Below are positions 33,720-44,920 of a stretch of 64,000 nucleotides of DNA, piece after piece. The notes under the pieces are model-generated. The model saw only the letters and a list, made by a program, of their open reading frames with translations, searched no databases and was not told the DNA's origin. The position numbers and the translations under genes are program-made. How positions within the stretch are numbered: position 1 is the stretch's first letter; every line of letters starts with the position of its first letter. Where the stretch lies: NCBI GenBank assembly GCA_947685225.1, contig CANTUV010000009.1:6324001-6388000 (forward strand). The letters run 5' to 3'. The stretch comes from Garcia nutans. Its lineage: Eukaryota > Streptophyta > Magnoliopsida > Malpighiales > Euphorbiaceae.

Positions 33720-34720
33720 AAAAAGATGCGAGCTTGCTAGGTTGAAAACTCGAAAGGGCAGCCTAGGCAAACGTTAGAGCAATCTGCTAGTTTTAAAAAT
33801 TTGAAAGGGCGAGCTAGGCAATAATTAGGGCTAAATGAGTGAAAGTCATCAATTAGAAAAACTAAAAGGGCTAGTTGGCAACAGGAGTGATCTTGTGCAT
33901 TCTAGTTATATGTTTATTAGTTATTCCCAATTTAATAAGAAAGAATTAATAATAAAAATGTTCTATGTTCATCATTTTGAATATTTGACCAAAAGGGTAA
34001 AATAAATTACATAATAGCAAAAAGTGATGACAAATCATAATAAAAAGAAAATATCTTTCATCCTAACATCATTTTATTTAAAGACAAACAATTGCAGATT
34101 TATGACAATCGGTAAGTGTAACATGCAGGCCATCTTTGCCTCAATCAATCCAAGTAGGCTTTGGTCAAATAGGGCATGTCTAAATCAGAAGTGAACTCAG
34201 GAACTCGAGGCTCGGTTCCATAATGGCAGTCAAGTCAATGAGGATCATAGCAAGTGCGTCAACGGAGAGCAGCAAGAGGAACATACATTAGATATGTCTG
34301 AATAGTGACATAGGTAACCTTCCACTAAGGTACCAACCAACGGATGTTAATCACAGCTCCTGAGTGGATCCAATCAATCTGCTCGGCATATGAAGAACCA
34401 GGAAAAAGCAGTTTCCTCGCAGAATGATGTCGGGGCAACTATCTAGTGTAATCCTTAGACAGGGTATCAAGCAAGCAGAAACGCTCCTATAGCCAGATCT
34501 GTAAAGAAATACAATTCATTATAATAATAAAAAAAGCCCGTTAGGTTGAAAACCCATGAGGGTGGCCTAGGCAAAAATTAGGGTAGTCCACTAGCTCCGA
34601 AAACCCACAAGGATGGTATAAGCAAAAGTTAGGACAAAAAAAAGAGAGAGAGTCCACTAGGTTGAAAACTTGCAAGGGCTCCCTAGGCAAAAAATAGGAC
34701 AGCTCGCTAGTTCCAAAAAT
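33720..34720 (+). repeat. Tat 3' untranslated region with imperfect repeats
   Basis: Two clusters (33735-33890 and 34540-34760) of imperfect repeats around 'GCTAGGTTGAAAACCCGAAAGGG..GGCCTAGGCAAAAATTAGGG', roughly 55-60 bp per unit. This is a common 3' feature of Tat elements. No coding potential is supported. Confidence 0.65.
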
Positions 34721-35302
34721 CTATAAGGGTAGGCTAGCAAAAATTAGAGAAATAAAATAAAGGCCTAAAATGAAAACCTGAAAGAGCGATTTAAGTAATT
34801 CCTGATGTAGCAAAGGACTTCCAAAAAACCTCCTCGAAGAATTTGTCTTAAATTGATCCAGTCCAAATAAGGTTTTAGCTAAGATCATAGGTACTGGTGA
34901 AAATCCTCCCTCCATTTGGTCCATGATATCCAGTACTCATAGATCGATGTTGCCGTCAGAAGAAACAAGCAGGAACTGACCAAGCAAGCATAAGCAAAAC
35001 ATGTGTCCCCACGCTTTGGTAGGAGCCAAATGAGAAATGCAAATATCGATCAATAGACCAAGCAAGATTTTATCACCTCTGGTCAATTGCAGAACTTTAG
35101 ATTTTGAGAGATGGAACAATATCTGCATCTTTTGATGAGTCTTTGAAGTTAATATGGGTAATGCCATTGGATGATTATTCGAATATCCGAGAATAGCTTC
35201 GGACTCTTCGATCATAGGACTGACTTCAAAGTTATTTATCTTAAAAGTCCTAGATTCCACATCCCAAAAGAAAGCCATGACATGTAGAAAAGATTGGTTC
35301 AA
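34721..35302 (-). pseudogene. antisense DUF7745-like ORF in the Tat element
   Basis: On the strand opposite to gag-pol. MAFFWDVESRTFKINNFEV and SPMIEESEAILGY match the N-terminal 'LxxFWDPxxxxFxFxxxELxPTxEEYxxxLG' pattern of DUF7745 plant transposon-associated proteins. LLGLLIDICISHLAPTKAWG, the hydrophobic CLCLLGQFLL, and after one in-frame stop (34937-34939) MDQMEGGFSPVPMILAKTL and FFGSPLLHQ continue the same family pattern. Extra ORFs, including antisense ones, have been reported for Tat-clade elements. Function unknown. Confidence 0.65.
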
Positions 35303-36205
35303 CTTGACATTTTGAAAATATTTTAAAACATCAAGTTCAGACCATGATATTTGTTCCCAACGTGTAGCCCTGATGGTCTTGAATAAATTTTTATCTTCTT
35401 TAAATAAGCTTCGGTCATCGTTAGGGTTATGAGAATTGAAATTGCTTTAAATTTAACCGAGTGTTAATGCTTTAATTGTCAAAGAAATGAGGCAATTTAT
35501 TGATTTACATAGTAGAAGGCTGAAGTCCGATTGGTTTAGGGCATAGATATCCATGTAAAATTGGATTTGGAGACACTGATTTCATTATAAAGTTGGAAAT
35601 AAATAAACCTGATCCATGTTGGTTTTGTGATTTGTTGTAAATTCTAGCCTATATTGAATCCATTTTTAATGAATTTGACATGGTATATGTGTATATATAG
35701 AAAAGTTAAAAAAAATCCATAAGTCAAAAAAATTAAAAAGTCAAACTTATATATTTTATTTACAAAATTTTATATTTTATTTAATACAAGTTTTTTTAAT
35801 AATACAAGATAATCACTGTAAAGGAAGAGGAAGTCTATAATCAAATAAAGCCCTAAGAAATTCATTACCTGATGGAGGAGGAGGTACATCATCCATCCAG
35901 AATCCACTTGAAGAAGAAGCACCTAGGTTCCTATTGTCCCGAATGTTGGTTCTACAGTAGTCATCGCCTGAGAAAGAAGGAGGTGCGTCATGGTCATCAA
36001 TCTGGGCCCCACTTAACAAAGATGCACCAGGATCCCTATAACCTTAAAACCAGAGTCTCAAAAGCTTCATTCAAGATAGGCCGCATGCTGGCGGCTAGCA
36101 GCCAATTATTGTTATAGCTTTCGGTTCTATTCCTCGAGCATTCGCTATGAGCTAGAAAAGAAAAATGTAAGTCTATGCATTTTTCATGCATACATGCAAC
36201 ATACA
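35303..36205. other. Tat 3' region without recognised gene
   Basis: AT-rich spacer. A short minus-strand open stretch (36019-35813) is Pro/Ser-rich and not recognised. Confidence 0.4.
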
Positions 36206-37104
36206 TCAATATGGAATAAGATTGCAAACCAGGTAATTCATATCAAAGCCTTGAGGACTAAAAGAGGAATCGACATAAGGAAGCATATATGGATTATATG
36301 GCTGCATCAGAGCTGTATGAAAAGGATTAGCTTCATCATGACTGGAACTACCTAACTGACCAATCATCCATAAGAATTCATGAAAGTTAGACAAGTGTAA
36401 AGCCAAGTAATCCTTGATAAACACATGCACATATCTCATTAACCTGTGAAGAGGCAACCTTGGCTTCACCCATTTCTTCTTCTTCTTCTTCTTCTTCTTC
36501 AAGAACCTCAACACCAATAGAGGGAACTTCAAAATTTAGAAGCTGCTCACTAATAAATTGAGGATATGACACACTTAGTGGAAGCAAGAAAACATCAATG
36601 TCAAATCCAGTATGAGCACGCCTCCAAGAATTTTCTGGCATAAACATGTTATTCAACGTAAATTCAAGAATGTCCACTAGCACTCTCCTCTCGTCTAGAC
36701 CAAGGAACCAGTTATGCACTCTCTCACTAAGGAACCAACCACTAGAAATTGGTCAAGCAATAACTCGATGAGAATTTTGAAGGGAAAATACACTGTTCAT
36801 AGAGGGAGTCCATTTAGCCCTCTCACTTGCTCTCCACTAGGCAATATTTACCTGCAACATAATAAAAGAAGGTAAGTTGTCTTTTTACTCGATCCTAGGT
36901 AAGGCAACTAAGAAGATAACGATAGATATGCACTCGATGACTGCCTAGTACCTCTGTGCAGCCCGACAGCTGGAGACTCAGCCTCAGGTAGTTGATCTGT
37001 CGTCCACTAATGCCCGAAGTCCTCACGAGGTTATCTTTGTACGTCCATATGTTTAAAAGAAATGCATAAAGGTCAAGCTCGCATATGCAAATTCCTTGCA
37101 TCAT
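36206..37104 (-). pseudogene. antisense ORF fragments of the Tat element, unidentified
   Basis: Minus-strand open pieces at 37104-36895, 36719-36387 and 36532-36206. The middle one reads FLGLDERRVLVDILEF...NSWRRAHTGFDIDVFLLPLS, then a run of nine Glu from a (CTT)n microsatellite at about 36474-36499. They lie downstream, on the same strand, of the plant-mobile-domain-like piece at 56275-56610, from which the SIRE insertion separates them, so they may be its 3' part. No motif is diagnostic by itself. Confidence 0.35.
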
Positions 37105-37158
37105 ACATCACAAAGATCTCTTATTTCTACAAATTTTATCAAAACAATGATAAAGGCA

Positions 37159-38566
37159 TGTTGTCCCAAGATGGCAACCAAGAAGGGGGGGTGAATTGGT
37201 TTCCTCAAGAAATAATGACAATTAAAAAAACTCAACAAACTAAAAATGCGGAATAGAGAGTTGGTTGAGTAATGAAAGAAAGAAAGAACACACAAGATTT
37301 ATAGTGGTTCGGATTTTACTTCAATCCTACATCCACTTCCTTAACAACTTGTTAAGGTTCCACTAATCTTTGAAGTTTTTACAAGCTCACTTCCAACTTT
37401 GGTGTTTTCACAAGTTCACACCTAACTTCACAAGTGTTTTTTTTAAGGCTTACACTCAAGAACCTTTATAGGAGTTTTTAAGGCTCACTCTCACAACCCA
37501 AACAAGAGTTTTACAAGGCTTACTCTCACAACCCAAGTGTTTTTCCAAGCTCACACTCAAACTTATACAATGGTGTTTTCAATGCTTACACCTAACATTC
37601 ATTATAATTCAAATGTAAGTTTAAGTAAAAGAAAGATTTGTTGCTTGGCTATGAAATTCTTTTTTCTTGCTTCTAGTTCTTGTTTCTTTTCTTGTAGAAG
37701 CACTGTATTTATAGCCAATGTGGTCTTACTAGCCGTTATTGATAGTAAGAATAAAGTCTTGGCAGTTTAGACCTTCTTTATTAAACTGTCCGAAGCATTT
37801 CGCGGTCGTCCTTCATATAAGGATGGTCGCGCTGTTGTCACACGCGGTCATCCTTGAACGAGGCACGGTCGCTGAATTTAAAAAAGCTTCAACGGTCGAA
37901 TTTGAGTGCTCTGTAGCAGGAATCTTGCCCATGCTGTGGTTGTCGGGACGGTCGCGCAACACCAAGGTGCGGTCGCCCTTTTTGAATGTTGAAGTGGGTT
38001 TTTAACGGTCATGTCACGTGTCATTCTCTGACAGGGCAGAAGAGATGTCCGCCAAAATTTGAATGTCGCGGTCGCCCTAGGTAACATCTCGCGGTCAAAG
38101 TGAGATACTCGCGTCGAACTTCTGGACGCACCTGAGGACGCGAACACTACTGTCTCTTCAAGCAATTTTCTTTTGTATTGGCAGAGCGGTCGCGAAAATG
38201 AATGGGCGGTCGCTAAAATGATAAGCGAGGCCGTATCATTCGCCGTTCTTGTCACCGCGAACCTTACTGTGATTAGAATGGTTTGAGTTGCTTGGGTAGC
38301 GGTCGTCCATAACTTGGGACGGTCGCTCTTCATTAAAGTGCGGTCGCTACTGAGGTCGGGTTTCTGACCGCGAAACCTACTGTGATAAGGTTTCATCCTT
38401 TAATTGAATGGTTCGGTCGTATGCATGTTTGGTGCGACCGCTAGAAGTGTTCTGTTCAGCTTTATTTGAGGTAACCTATGCCTGCAACAAGATTCTTCAA
38501 ACACATGTTAAATGGATCATTCAATTTGAGTTGTCAAGGAACAAAATTGAGATCATTTGTCTAACA
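37159..38566 (-). repeat. SIRE 3' LTR
   Basis: Minus strand TGTTAGACAAATG...GGGACAACA, 1408 bp. A GC-rich block (37797-38455) contains about a dozen CGGTCG motifs, often in the context GCGGTCGC, plus the inverse GCGACCGC, inside otherwise AT-rich LTR. Confidence 0.92.
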
Positions 38567-38943
38567 ATCTCCCCCATTTTGACTTTGACAATTCAAATGG
38601 AATGATAAAAAAATAATAAGTCTAAAATGCTCCCCCTTAACATATGCATGATTCATGGTTGAGTATATCTTGGTGCATTTGAAATTATTTGATTATCTTG
38701 GTGTATTGAATCATGTTTAAACAATCATTCCAAGTTCCAAGTTCTTTACTATTTCTCCCCCATTGTCATAGGCAAAATTCATAATAGAAAGCAAGAAGTT
38801 GATTAAAAAGATAGTAAACATCTTGTTTATTAAAAGATGGAGGAAAGTACAAGGAAATTAAGCAACAAACATTCAAGACAAAACATAAAATGCAAACTAT
38901 TAAGACTAAACATTTTGAAAATTTAAATTATTAAACTATTAAG
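38567..38943 (-). other. SIRE 3' non-coding region with several polypurine tracts
   Basis: Three purine-rich tracts on the minus strand: 38567-38580 (AAAATGGGGGAGAT, abutting the LTR), near 38628-38640 (TTAAGGGGGAGC) and near 38752-38765 (AATGGGGGAGAAA). From memory, multiple tracts are a described trait of sireviruses. Confidence 0.7.
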
Positions 38944-39355
38944 CTATTCAGAATCATCATCCTCATCTATCTCTTCTTCTACTAAAGGAGCTTTTCCTTT
39001 ATCTTGAGGAGCAAAAGAGGTAGAGCTAGTACTAATGGACTCTTCTTCTTCAGGAAGGCTTTGGGTATGATCACTTATATCCCAATCTTCAAGATTGCAT
39101 TGAGGCAAGTCCAGTTTGCCTTGCATATCATATAGATCATGGTGCATGTGAGATATAAGGTCAATTCTCTTGTTCAAGTGATGGAATCTCTTGGGGACAC
39201 TTTTCTTGAACCTAGAGAGTTTCCTGGAGAGAGATTTGATAGCATTGAGGATGAGTTGAGTAGAGGAAGATGTAGTTTCTTGAGTTGCTTTTGATGAAGT
39301 AGCTTTTGGAGGTAATTCCACAGCAACTTCCACAGAGTCTCCCTCTTCCTCAATT
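38944..39355 (-). pseudogene. SIRE env-like ORF, C-terminal part
   Basis: Continuation of the ORF at 48112-49097; the Athila derivative lies between. The two parts are in the same frame once the insertion and one copy of the 5-bp TSD are discounted (986 + 412 nt = 466 codons including stop). This part is Ser/Thr- and Glu-rich with a helical stretch (SLSRKLSRFKKSVPKRFHHL) and a very acidic end (EEEIDEDDDSE). No transmembrane segment is seen. Confidence 0.8.
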
Positions 39356-39360
39356 GTATA

Positions 39361-41259
39361 TGTTGCGCTAAAATTAACTCTACCACAAAGCGTCACTCGC
39401 AAGTATACGAGGTAGCTGTAGCAAAGGTGATCGCCCCAAGGTCGTTCTCTCAAGGAAGCTAAAGTGGTTAATTGCTTATAGATTATGTTTAACAAATAAC
39501 AAAGAGACTTATAAATTGCTAAATAATAAAGAAGATTGATTAAAGTTTAAAACAATAAAAGTAAACAAAGCTGTAGTTTTGATTCACTTGATAAAAGGGT
39601 CTAGGGTTTGCACTTCTCTACTACTCATATGTATGAATGGTTATTCCTCTTAACTAATTCAATTTCAAAGATTAAATCTCAAACAACTCAACTAATCGAG
39701 TCAAGGAAATAAGCTCTCGCATTCAAACCTCTTTCAACTAATCTTGTTATAAGTGAAATAATCTTTTTAATAGGTTATATCTCTAATTCACCTAAGTCCC
39801 TAATTGAATTGTTCAAGTATTAAACTTCATCTCTCAATCCATCATCTAATACCTTTAAACACATAATTGGTGATCAATCAATTATATATTAACAATGTTC
39901 CATTCAATCAAGGCTAAAGAAATTATTAAGTTAAGAGTAATAACCAATCCATACAATCATAGCAGATCCATACAAACCCTAGACTAGATCAAATTAGTTC
40001 CTCATGCTAACAAACATATTCATCTCATTAAAGTTCAAAGAAATCAAAATAGACATGATAATATCCATTCAATGAAAATAAAGAGAATAAGTTCGAGAAC
40101 AAAACCAAGTTACAACTCCTTGAAGTTTCTGAAGAATCTCTTGTTCAAATCTTGCAAGAATGATGAAACAATGGCTAGAACAATCTAATCTAATCTAGTT
40201 TAATCCAAAGTGAAATTAAAATCAAAGAAAACAAAGTTAAAACCCTAGCTCTAATCTCTGACGGCTCAAAATCTGTTCTCAATCATCGACTCTCCCCAAA
40301 CCCTCACTTTCTTTTTTTTCTTTTATACGAAACGTCGGCTTTAAAATTCGGTGCGCGCTTGTTTTATGAGAGACACGGCCATGTCATGAGGGACATGGCC
40401 ACCTGGCCGTGTCCCTTGCCAGTGTCCGCTACTGCTTCTTTCTTTCTTTTTCTTCTTTGCTTAAGTGACACGGCCATGTCATGAGGGACATGGCCGTGTT
40501 GGAGCTTGATGGAGGGACACGGCCAGGTGACATGGCCGTGTCCCTTGCCAGTGTCCTCTACTGTGAGTGTTAAATCTTCTTTGCCTTTGGAATTGGTGAG
40601 ACACGGCCAAGTCAGAGGTGACTTGGCCGTGTTGCTTCATTTTTGAGAGACATGGCCAAGTGACATGGCCATGTCGCTTGCCAGTGTCGCCTGACATGGC
40701 CATGTCGCTTGCCAGTGTCGCCTGACATGGCCATGTCGCTTGCCAGTGTCGCCTACTGTGATGACTTGGCCGTGTTTGAGCATATTTGGAGAGACATGGC
40801 CAGGTGACTTGGCCATGTCGCTTGCATGTGTCGCCTGACTTGGCCATGTTGCTTGCATGTGTCGCCTACTGTGATGACTTTGCCGTGTTTGAGCATATTT
40901 GGAGAGACATGGCCAGGTGACTTGGCCATGTCGCTTGCATGTGTCGCCTGACATGGCCATGTCGCTTGCCAGTGTCGCCTACTGTGATGATATCTTTTCT
41001 TCAGTCTTGGTTCTTGGCTTTTTTAACCTAAAACAAAACTCAAACAAACTTTAAACAAAAAGTAAATAAACAATAACCAACAAAACATAAACACCATACT
41101 AAAAACTAGATCAAAAATGACATAAACACTGAAATAAACTAAAACTACAAAATTAACAAAAACACTAAATAAACCGATTTAAACTAATAAAATACCTAAA
41201 TAAAACAATAATTATTATAATAAACAAGACACAAATCTATAACAAAAACTAACAAAACA
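39361..41259 (-). repeat. Athila-derivative 3' LTR
   Basis: 1899 bp; plus-strand ends TGTTGCGC...AACAAAACA. It includes a GC-rich minisatellite (about 40377-40985) built on GACATGGCCATGTC palindromes. Confidence 0.93.
40377..40985. repeat. minisatellite in the Athila-derivative LTR
   Basis: Imperfect units around CATGGCCATGTCGCTTGCCA (31-bp period, clearest at 40690-40750) plus a larger 114-bp unit present twice (starting near 40751 and 40865). The same array is in the other LTR at 47230-47838. ORFs across it are artefacts of the repeat. Confidence 0.85.
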
Positions 41260-43375
41260 ACTACCCCACACTTACAACTTTGCTTGTCCTCAAGCAAATT
41301 CACATGGCATAAATTAAAAACTCACACAACCCTAACTATAATTCCAACATATAAGATGAAATACTTTAAGACTCAGACATAGATAATTGCATCTTACTTC
41401 ATTCAAGATTTTCTTAACTCATTCATTAATTCAGACATACAAATCTCATCTCTAATCTAAGTGTTTCACTCGATTTCAAAGGTTAATCACTCAAACCACT
41501 CATGACTGCATGCTACCATAAACTTGCTTAATTATCCAATCTCCCTCACTGATTTTCTCGAGAAATAATCCGAAGGTCTTTCATTTGGATGTAATGGGGC
41601 TAAGGTAAAGGTGTGAGAAAGACATTTAGGCTGGAGCATCAAGAAATGGAGTATCTAAATTAGACACTACTCTTGCTAAGGAACTCATAACTCCCTCAAA
41701 TGGCATACTCACCAACCCTTGATAATCTTACATACTTGCATAAATACATGAGTCAACATTCCTCTTTTGATAACCAATGCTAGAACATATATGAATTTTG
41801 TATATATATATAACTTTTCTTTTATTTTCTCTTCTTTTTTTTACTTTTATCATTTTACTTTTTTTTTTTAAAATACATATATATACAAAATTAAGAATTT
41901 CATGGAACATCTAGCTTAAAATGTAGAGGAAAAGAATAATGACTCTTAATCAAATATAATGCACAAAGTATGCATTTCAACCCCCAATTAGCAATTCCAT
42001 TTTTTTTTTTTTACTTGCTTACCCCACACTTTGAAATAAACCACCCTATTGTCATATCATAAAACTCCATTCCTTAATGCAGGTATGATGATAATAAGAA
42101 CAAGTTAAGTTGAGAATTTTGTTGATCAAATAATAAAAAGATCAAAGGCTCAACTTGGTTCACTAAGGAATTAAATATTAAGGGAGGTCTTTTTAAGCTA
42201 AAGGGCTACCTAATTTGCCTTCATCATTTTAAAACTTGAGATTAAATCATAATGTGAGTTCAATCAGTATGCAAAAGCAAACTCTAGAGATGCAAAATCA
42301 TGAAGGTGCACACTTAAGAAAAGAAAATCAATCATTTAATCTATAAGGCTCAAAACTCACAAAGGTGGGTTCTCAAAGATTTATGTCATGAATTGCAAAA
42401 TGCGAAAATTGATCCTGAATGAATTCAAATGCTCATTTCTATGCTGATACTAAAGTCTCAACTATAATGCTAGAATCACAGAAAAGATCAATAAATTTTC
42501 AACAATTATGCCATGCACAACAAACACAATAAAACTCCACCCTATTGTCATATCATAAAACTCCATTCCTTAATGCAGGTATGATGATAATAAGAACAAG
42601 TTAAGTTGAGAATTTTGTTGATCAAATAATAAAAAGATCAAAGGCTCAACTTGGTTCACTAAGGAATTAAATATTAAGGGAGGTCTTTTTAAGCTAAAGG
42701 GCTACCTAATTTGCCTTCATCATTTTAAAACTTGAGATTAAATCATAATGTGAGTTCAATCAGTATGCAAAAGCAAACTCTAGAGATGCAAAATCATGAA
42801 GGTGCACACTTAAGAAAAGAAAATCAATCATTTAATCTATAAGGCTCAAAACTCACAAAGGTGGGTTCTCAAAGATTTATGTCATGAATTGCAAAATGCG
42901 AAAATTGATCCTGAATGAATTCAAATGCTCATTTCTATGCTGATACTAAAGTCTCAACTATAATGCTAGAATCACAGAAAAGATCAATAAATTTTCAACA
43001 ATTATGCCATGCACAACAAACACAATAAAACATACCAAGGCAACCAAAACAAAAATTAAAGAAAAGCTCAAAGCTTACCCCACACTTTAGAATTTACATT
43101 GTCCTCAATGGAAAACAAGAATAATAAAGAGAAACAGAGATTAAGGACAACCTGTCTTCCATCATATCCTGGTGAGGCAAAACCTAATCTTCCAACACAA
43201 ACACAATTGTTCAAAAACAATATGCAAGAGACTTTAGGGTTTCTATTTATTTAAACTAAACATAAAATCAAAATTGCAAAATACAAAATTATAACTATGA
43301 AAAAGAAATTCAAACTAATGGGTTGCCTCCCATCAAGCGCTTCTTTAATGTCATAAAGCTGGACATCATGCAAGA
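41260..43375 (-). other. Athila-derivative 3' non-coding region with a 496-bp tandem duplication
   Basis: No coding capacity; an env ORF is absent. The region has a tandem duplication (42041-42536 and 42537-43032). A CCCCACACTT..TTGTCCTCAA phrase occurs near 41264, 42022 (partial) and 43078; the first copy lies at the LTR edge and supplies the likely polypurine tract (minus GTGTGGGGTAGT). Confidence 0.75.
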
Positions 43376-44920
43376 CTAGGAATCATGGATCAAAGTGCTG
43401 TCAATGACCCTCACTTCCTGAAATCCTTCTTTATATGGCTTAACTCTATGTCTATTTGCTTTAAAAATCTTTTTGGTTCTAGAGTATAGCAATTCAATGG
43501 CACCAGAAGGACATACCTTAGTTACCTCAAAAGGACCACTCCATCTTGACTTGAATTTACCTGGAAACAGACGGAGTCGATAATTAAAAAGTAAAACTTT
43601 CATACCTGGACTCAATGTCTGTTGCCCAATAAATCTGTCATGAACCGTTTTAGTGTGATCCTTATAATTCTTTGAGCTCTCATATGCCTTTGGGTTAAGG
43701 CATCTTTGGGTCTCCCCCACTAGTTTAACCCCCTCTTCTGAAGTCTGTGTCAGCTCCAATTTATCTGGGGAGTCTGTCTTCAAGAAATCACCTGAAACAA
43801 CTGCATCCACACATTCAATGAAAGAACATTCCTCATATAAAGCAGTTGTAGGACTAGGAGAAGTGTTAAAAATAGAAAATTCCACAGTTTGTCCCAAAAC
43901 AGTCATTGATAATTTTCCATTTTTAACATCTATCAAAGTGTTGGTAGTCGCCATAAAAGGCCTACCCAGCAGAATGGTGTGTGCAGATGGTAAAGAATTA
44001 CCTACTTCCATGTCAAGAACAATGAAATCCACAGGTACTATCAAACCACCAACTTTAACTAACACATCTTCTATAACCCCTTTCGGGAATCTAAAAGACC
44101 TATCAGCTAATTGCAACACCATTTTTGACGGTTTAAGCTCCCCTAGTTCTAATTCTCTAAACACAGAATAAGGCATTAAATTCACACTAGCACCTAGATC
44201 ACACATGCCTTCAGTTCCTTTCCCATTCCCCACAGAAATTTGAATTGTAAAACTACTAGGATCCTTTAGTTTGGGAGGTAGTTTATGCTGCAAAACAGCA
44301 CTAGCTACTTCGGAAACTATCACCTTTTCATTCATCTCATACCTCTTTTTCTTGGTGATTAGGTCCTTGAAGAACTTGGTATAAGCCGGCATGTTTTTTA
44401 TTGCCTCAAGTAAGGGTAAGTTAATACTTACCTTAGACAGCATGTTGAAGATGTTAGAAAATTGCTTATCTGATTTATCATCCTTCAACCTGCTGGGAAA
44501 TGGTACAGGTGGCCGGTATGGATTGCTTGCCTTATGTAGATCTGCTGTTGGGGACTTCTCCACTGATCTTTCTCCAGCACCTTTGTTCTTTGGTTCTCCT
44601 TCCTCCTTGTTCTCTTTGTTACCTACATTCACAGAATCATTTTCAACATTGTTATAAATTTCCTTACCACTTCTAAGAACAGTCACTGATTGTGCCTGCT
44701 CAGTTTGACTTGGGAATTTCCCCTTTTGTTGAATCTTCATCTGTTGTGCAAGTTGTCCAACTTGTGTCTCCACCTTCTTAAAAGATGCTTCTAGTGAATC
44801 CAGTCTCTTGTTGGTCACCTCTTGATTTTTAGCACTGACTTGGATAAAAGCTTGTAAACTTTCCTCCAAGCTCTCTATCCTAGACTTCCCTTGATTTGAG
44901 GATTGGCCCAACTCTTGATT
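43376..44920 (-). CDS. Athila gag C-terminus plus protease fused to integrase tail
   Basis: About 514 codons, open from just after an in-frame TAG (44921-44923) that separates it from gag. There is no ATG at its beginning, so expression would need readthrough, a non-AUG start or an internal ATG. Order: Gln-rich, coiled-coil-like N-terminus (ESLQAFIQVSAKNQEVTNKR); KNMPAYTKFFKDLITKKKR, standard before the Athila protease; aspartic protease with MCDLGASVNLMPYSVF and ILLGRPFMATTNTLIDV; then directly AYESSKNYKDHTK and LLFNYRLRLFPGKFKSRWSG, the C-terminal integrase region. RT, RNase H and the integrase catalytic core are deleted, yet the frame is kept across the join. Confidence 0.88.
   Translation of the reverse strand, partial: NQELGQSSNQGKSRIESLEESLQAFIQVSAKNQEVTNKRLDSLEASFKKVETQVGQLAQQMKIQQKGKFPSQTEQAQSVTVLRSGKEIYNNVENDSVNVGNKENKEEGEPKNKGAGERSVEKSPTADLHKASNPYRPPVPFPSRLKDDKSDKQFSNIFNMLSKVSINLPLLEAIKNMPAYTKFFKDLITKKKRYEMNEKVIVSEVASAVLQHKLPPKLKDPSSFTIQISVGNGKGTEGMCDLGASVNLMPYSVFRELELGELKPSKMVLQLADRSFRFPKGVIEDVLVKVGGLIVPVDFIVLDMEVGNSLPSAHTILLGRPFMATTNTLIDVKNGKLSMTVLGQTVEFSIFNTSPSPTTALYEECSFIECVDAVVSGDFLKTDSPDKLELTQTSEEGVKLVGETQRCLNPKAYESSKNYKDHTKTVHDRFIGQQTLSPGMKVLLFNYRLRLFPGKFKSRWSGPFEVTKVCPSGAIELLYSRTKKIFKANRHRVKPYKEGFQEVRVIDSTLIHDS

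Noticed and set aside
36387..36540. Poly-Glu protein segment
   Set aside because: Created by a (CTT)n microsatellite; the Glu run itself is not evidence of function.
37878..38396. 172-codon minus-strand ORF in the SIRE LTR (also 55402-55920)
   Set aside because: Spans the CGGTCG motif block inside the LTR, has no recognisable domain and lacks a plausible start context.
40479..40960. ORFs encoding repeated GDTCKRHGQVTWPC-like peptides (also 47332-47813)
   Set aside because: Pure translation of the LTR minisatellite; it sits in an LTR of the Athila derivative and shows no independent gene signal.
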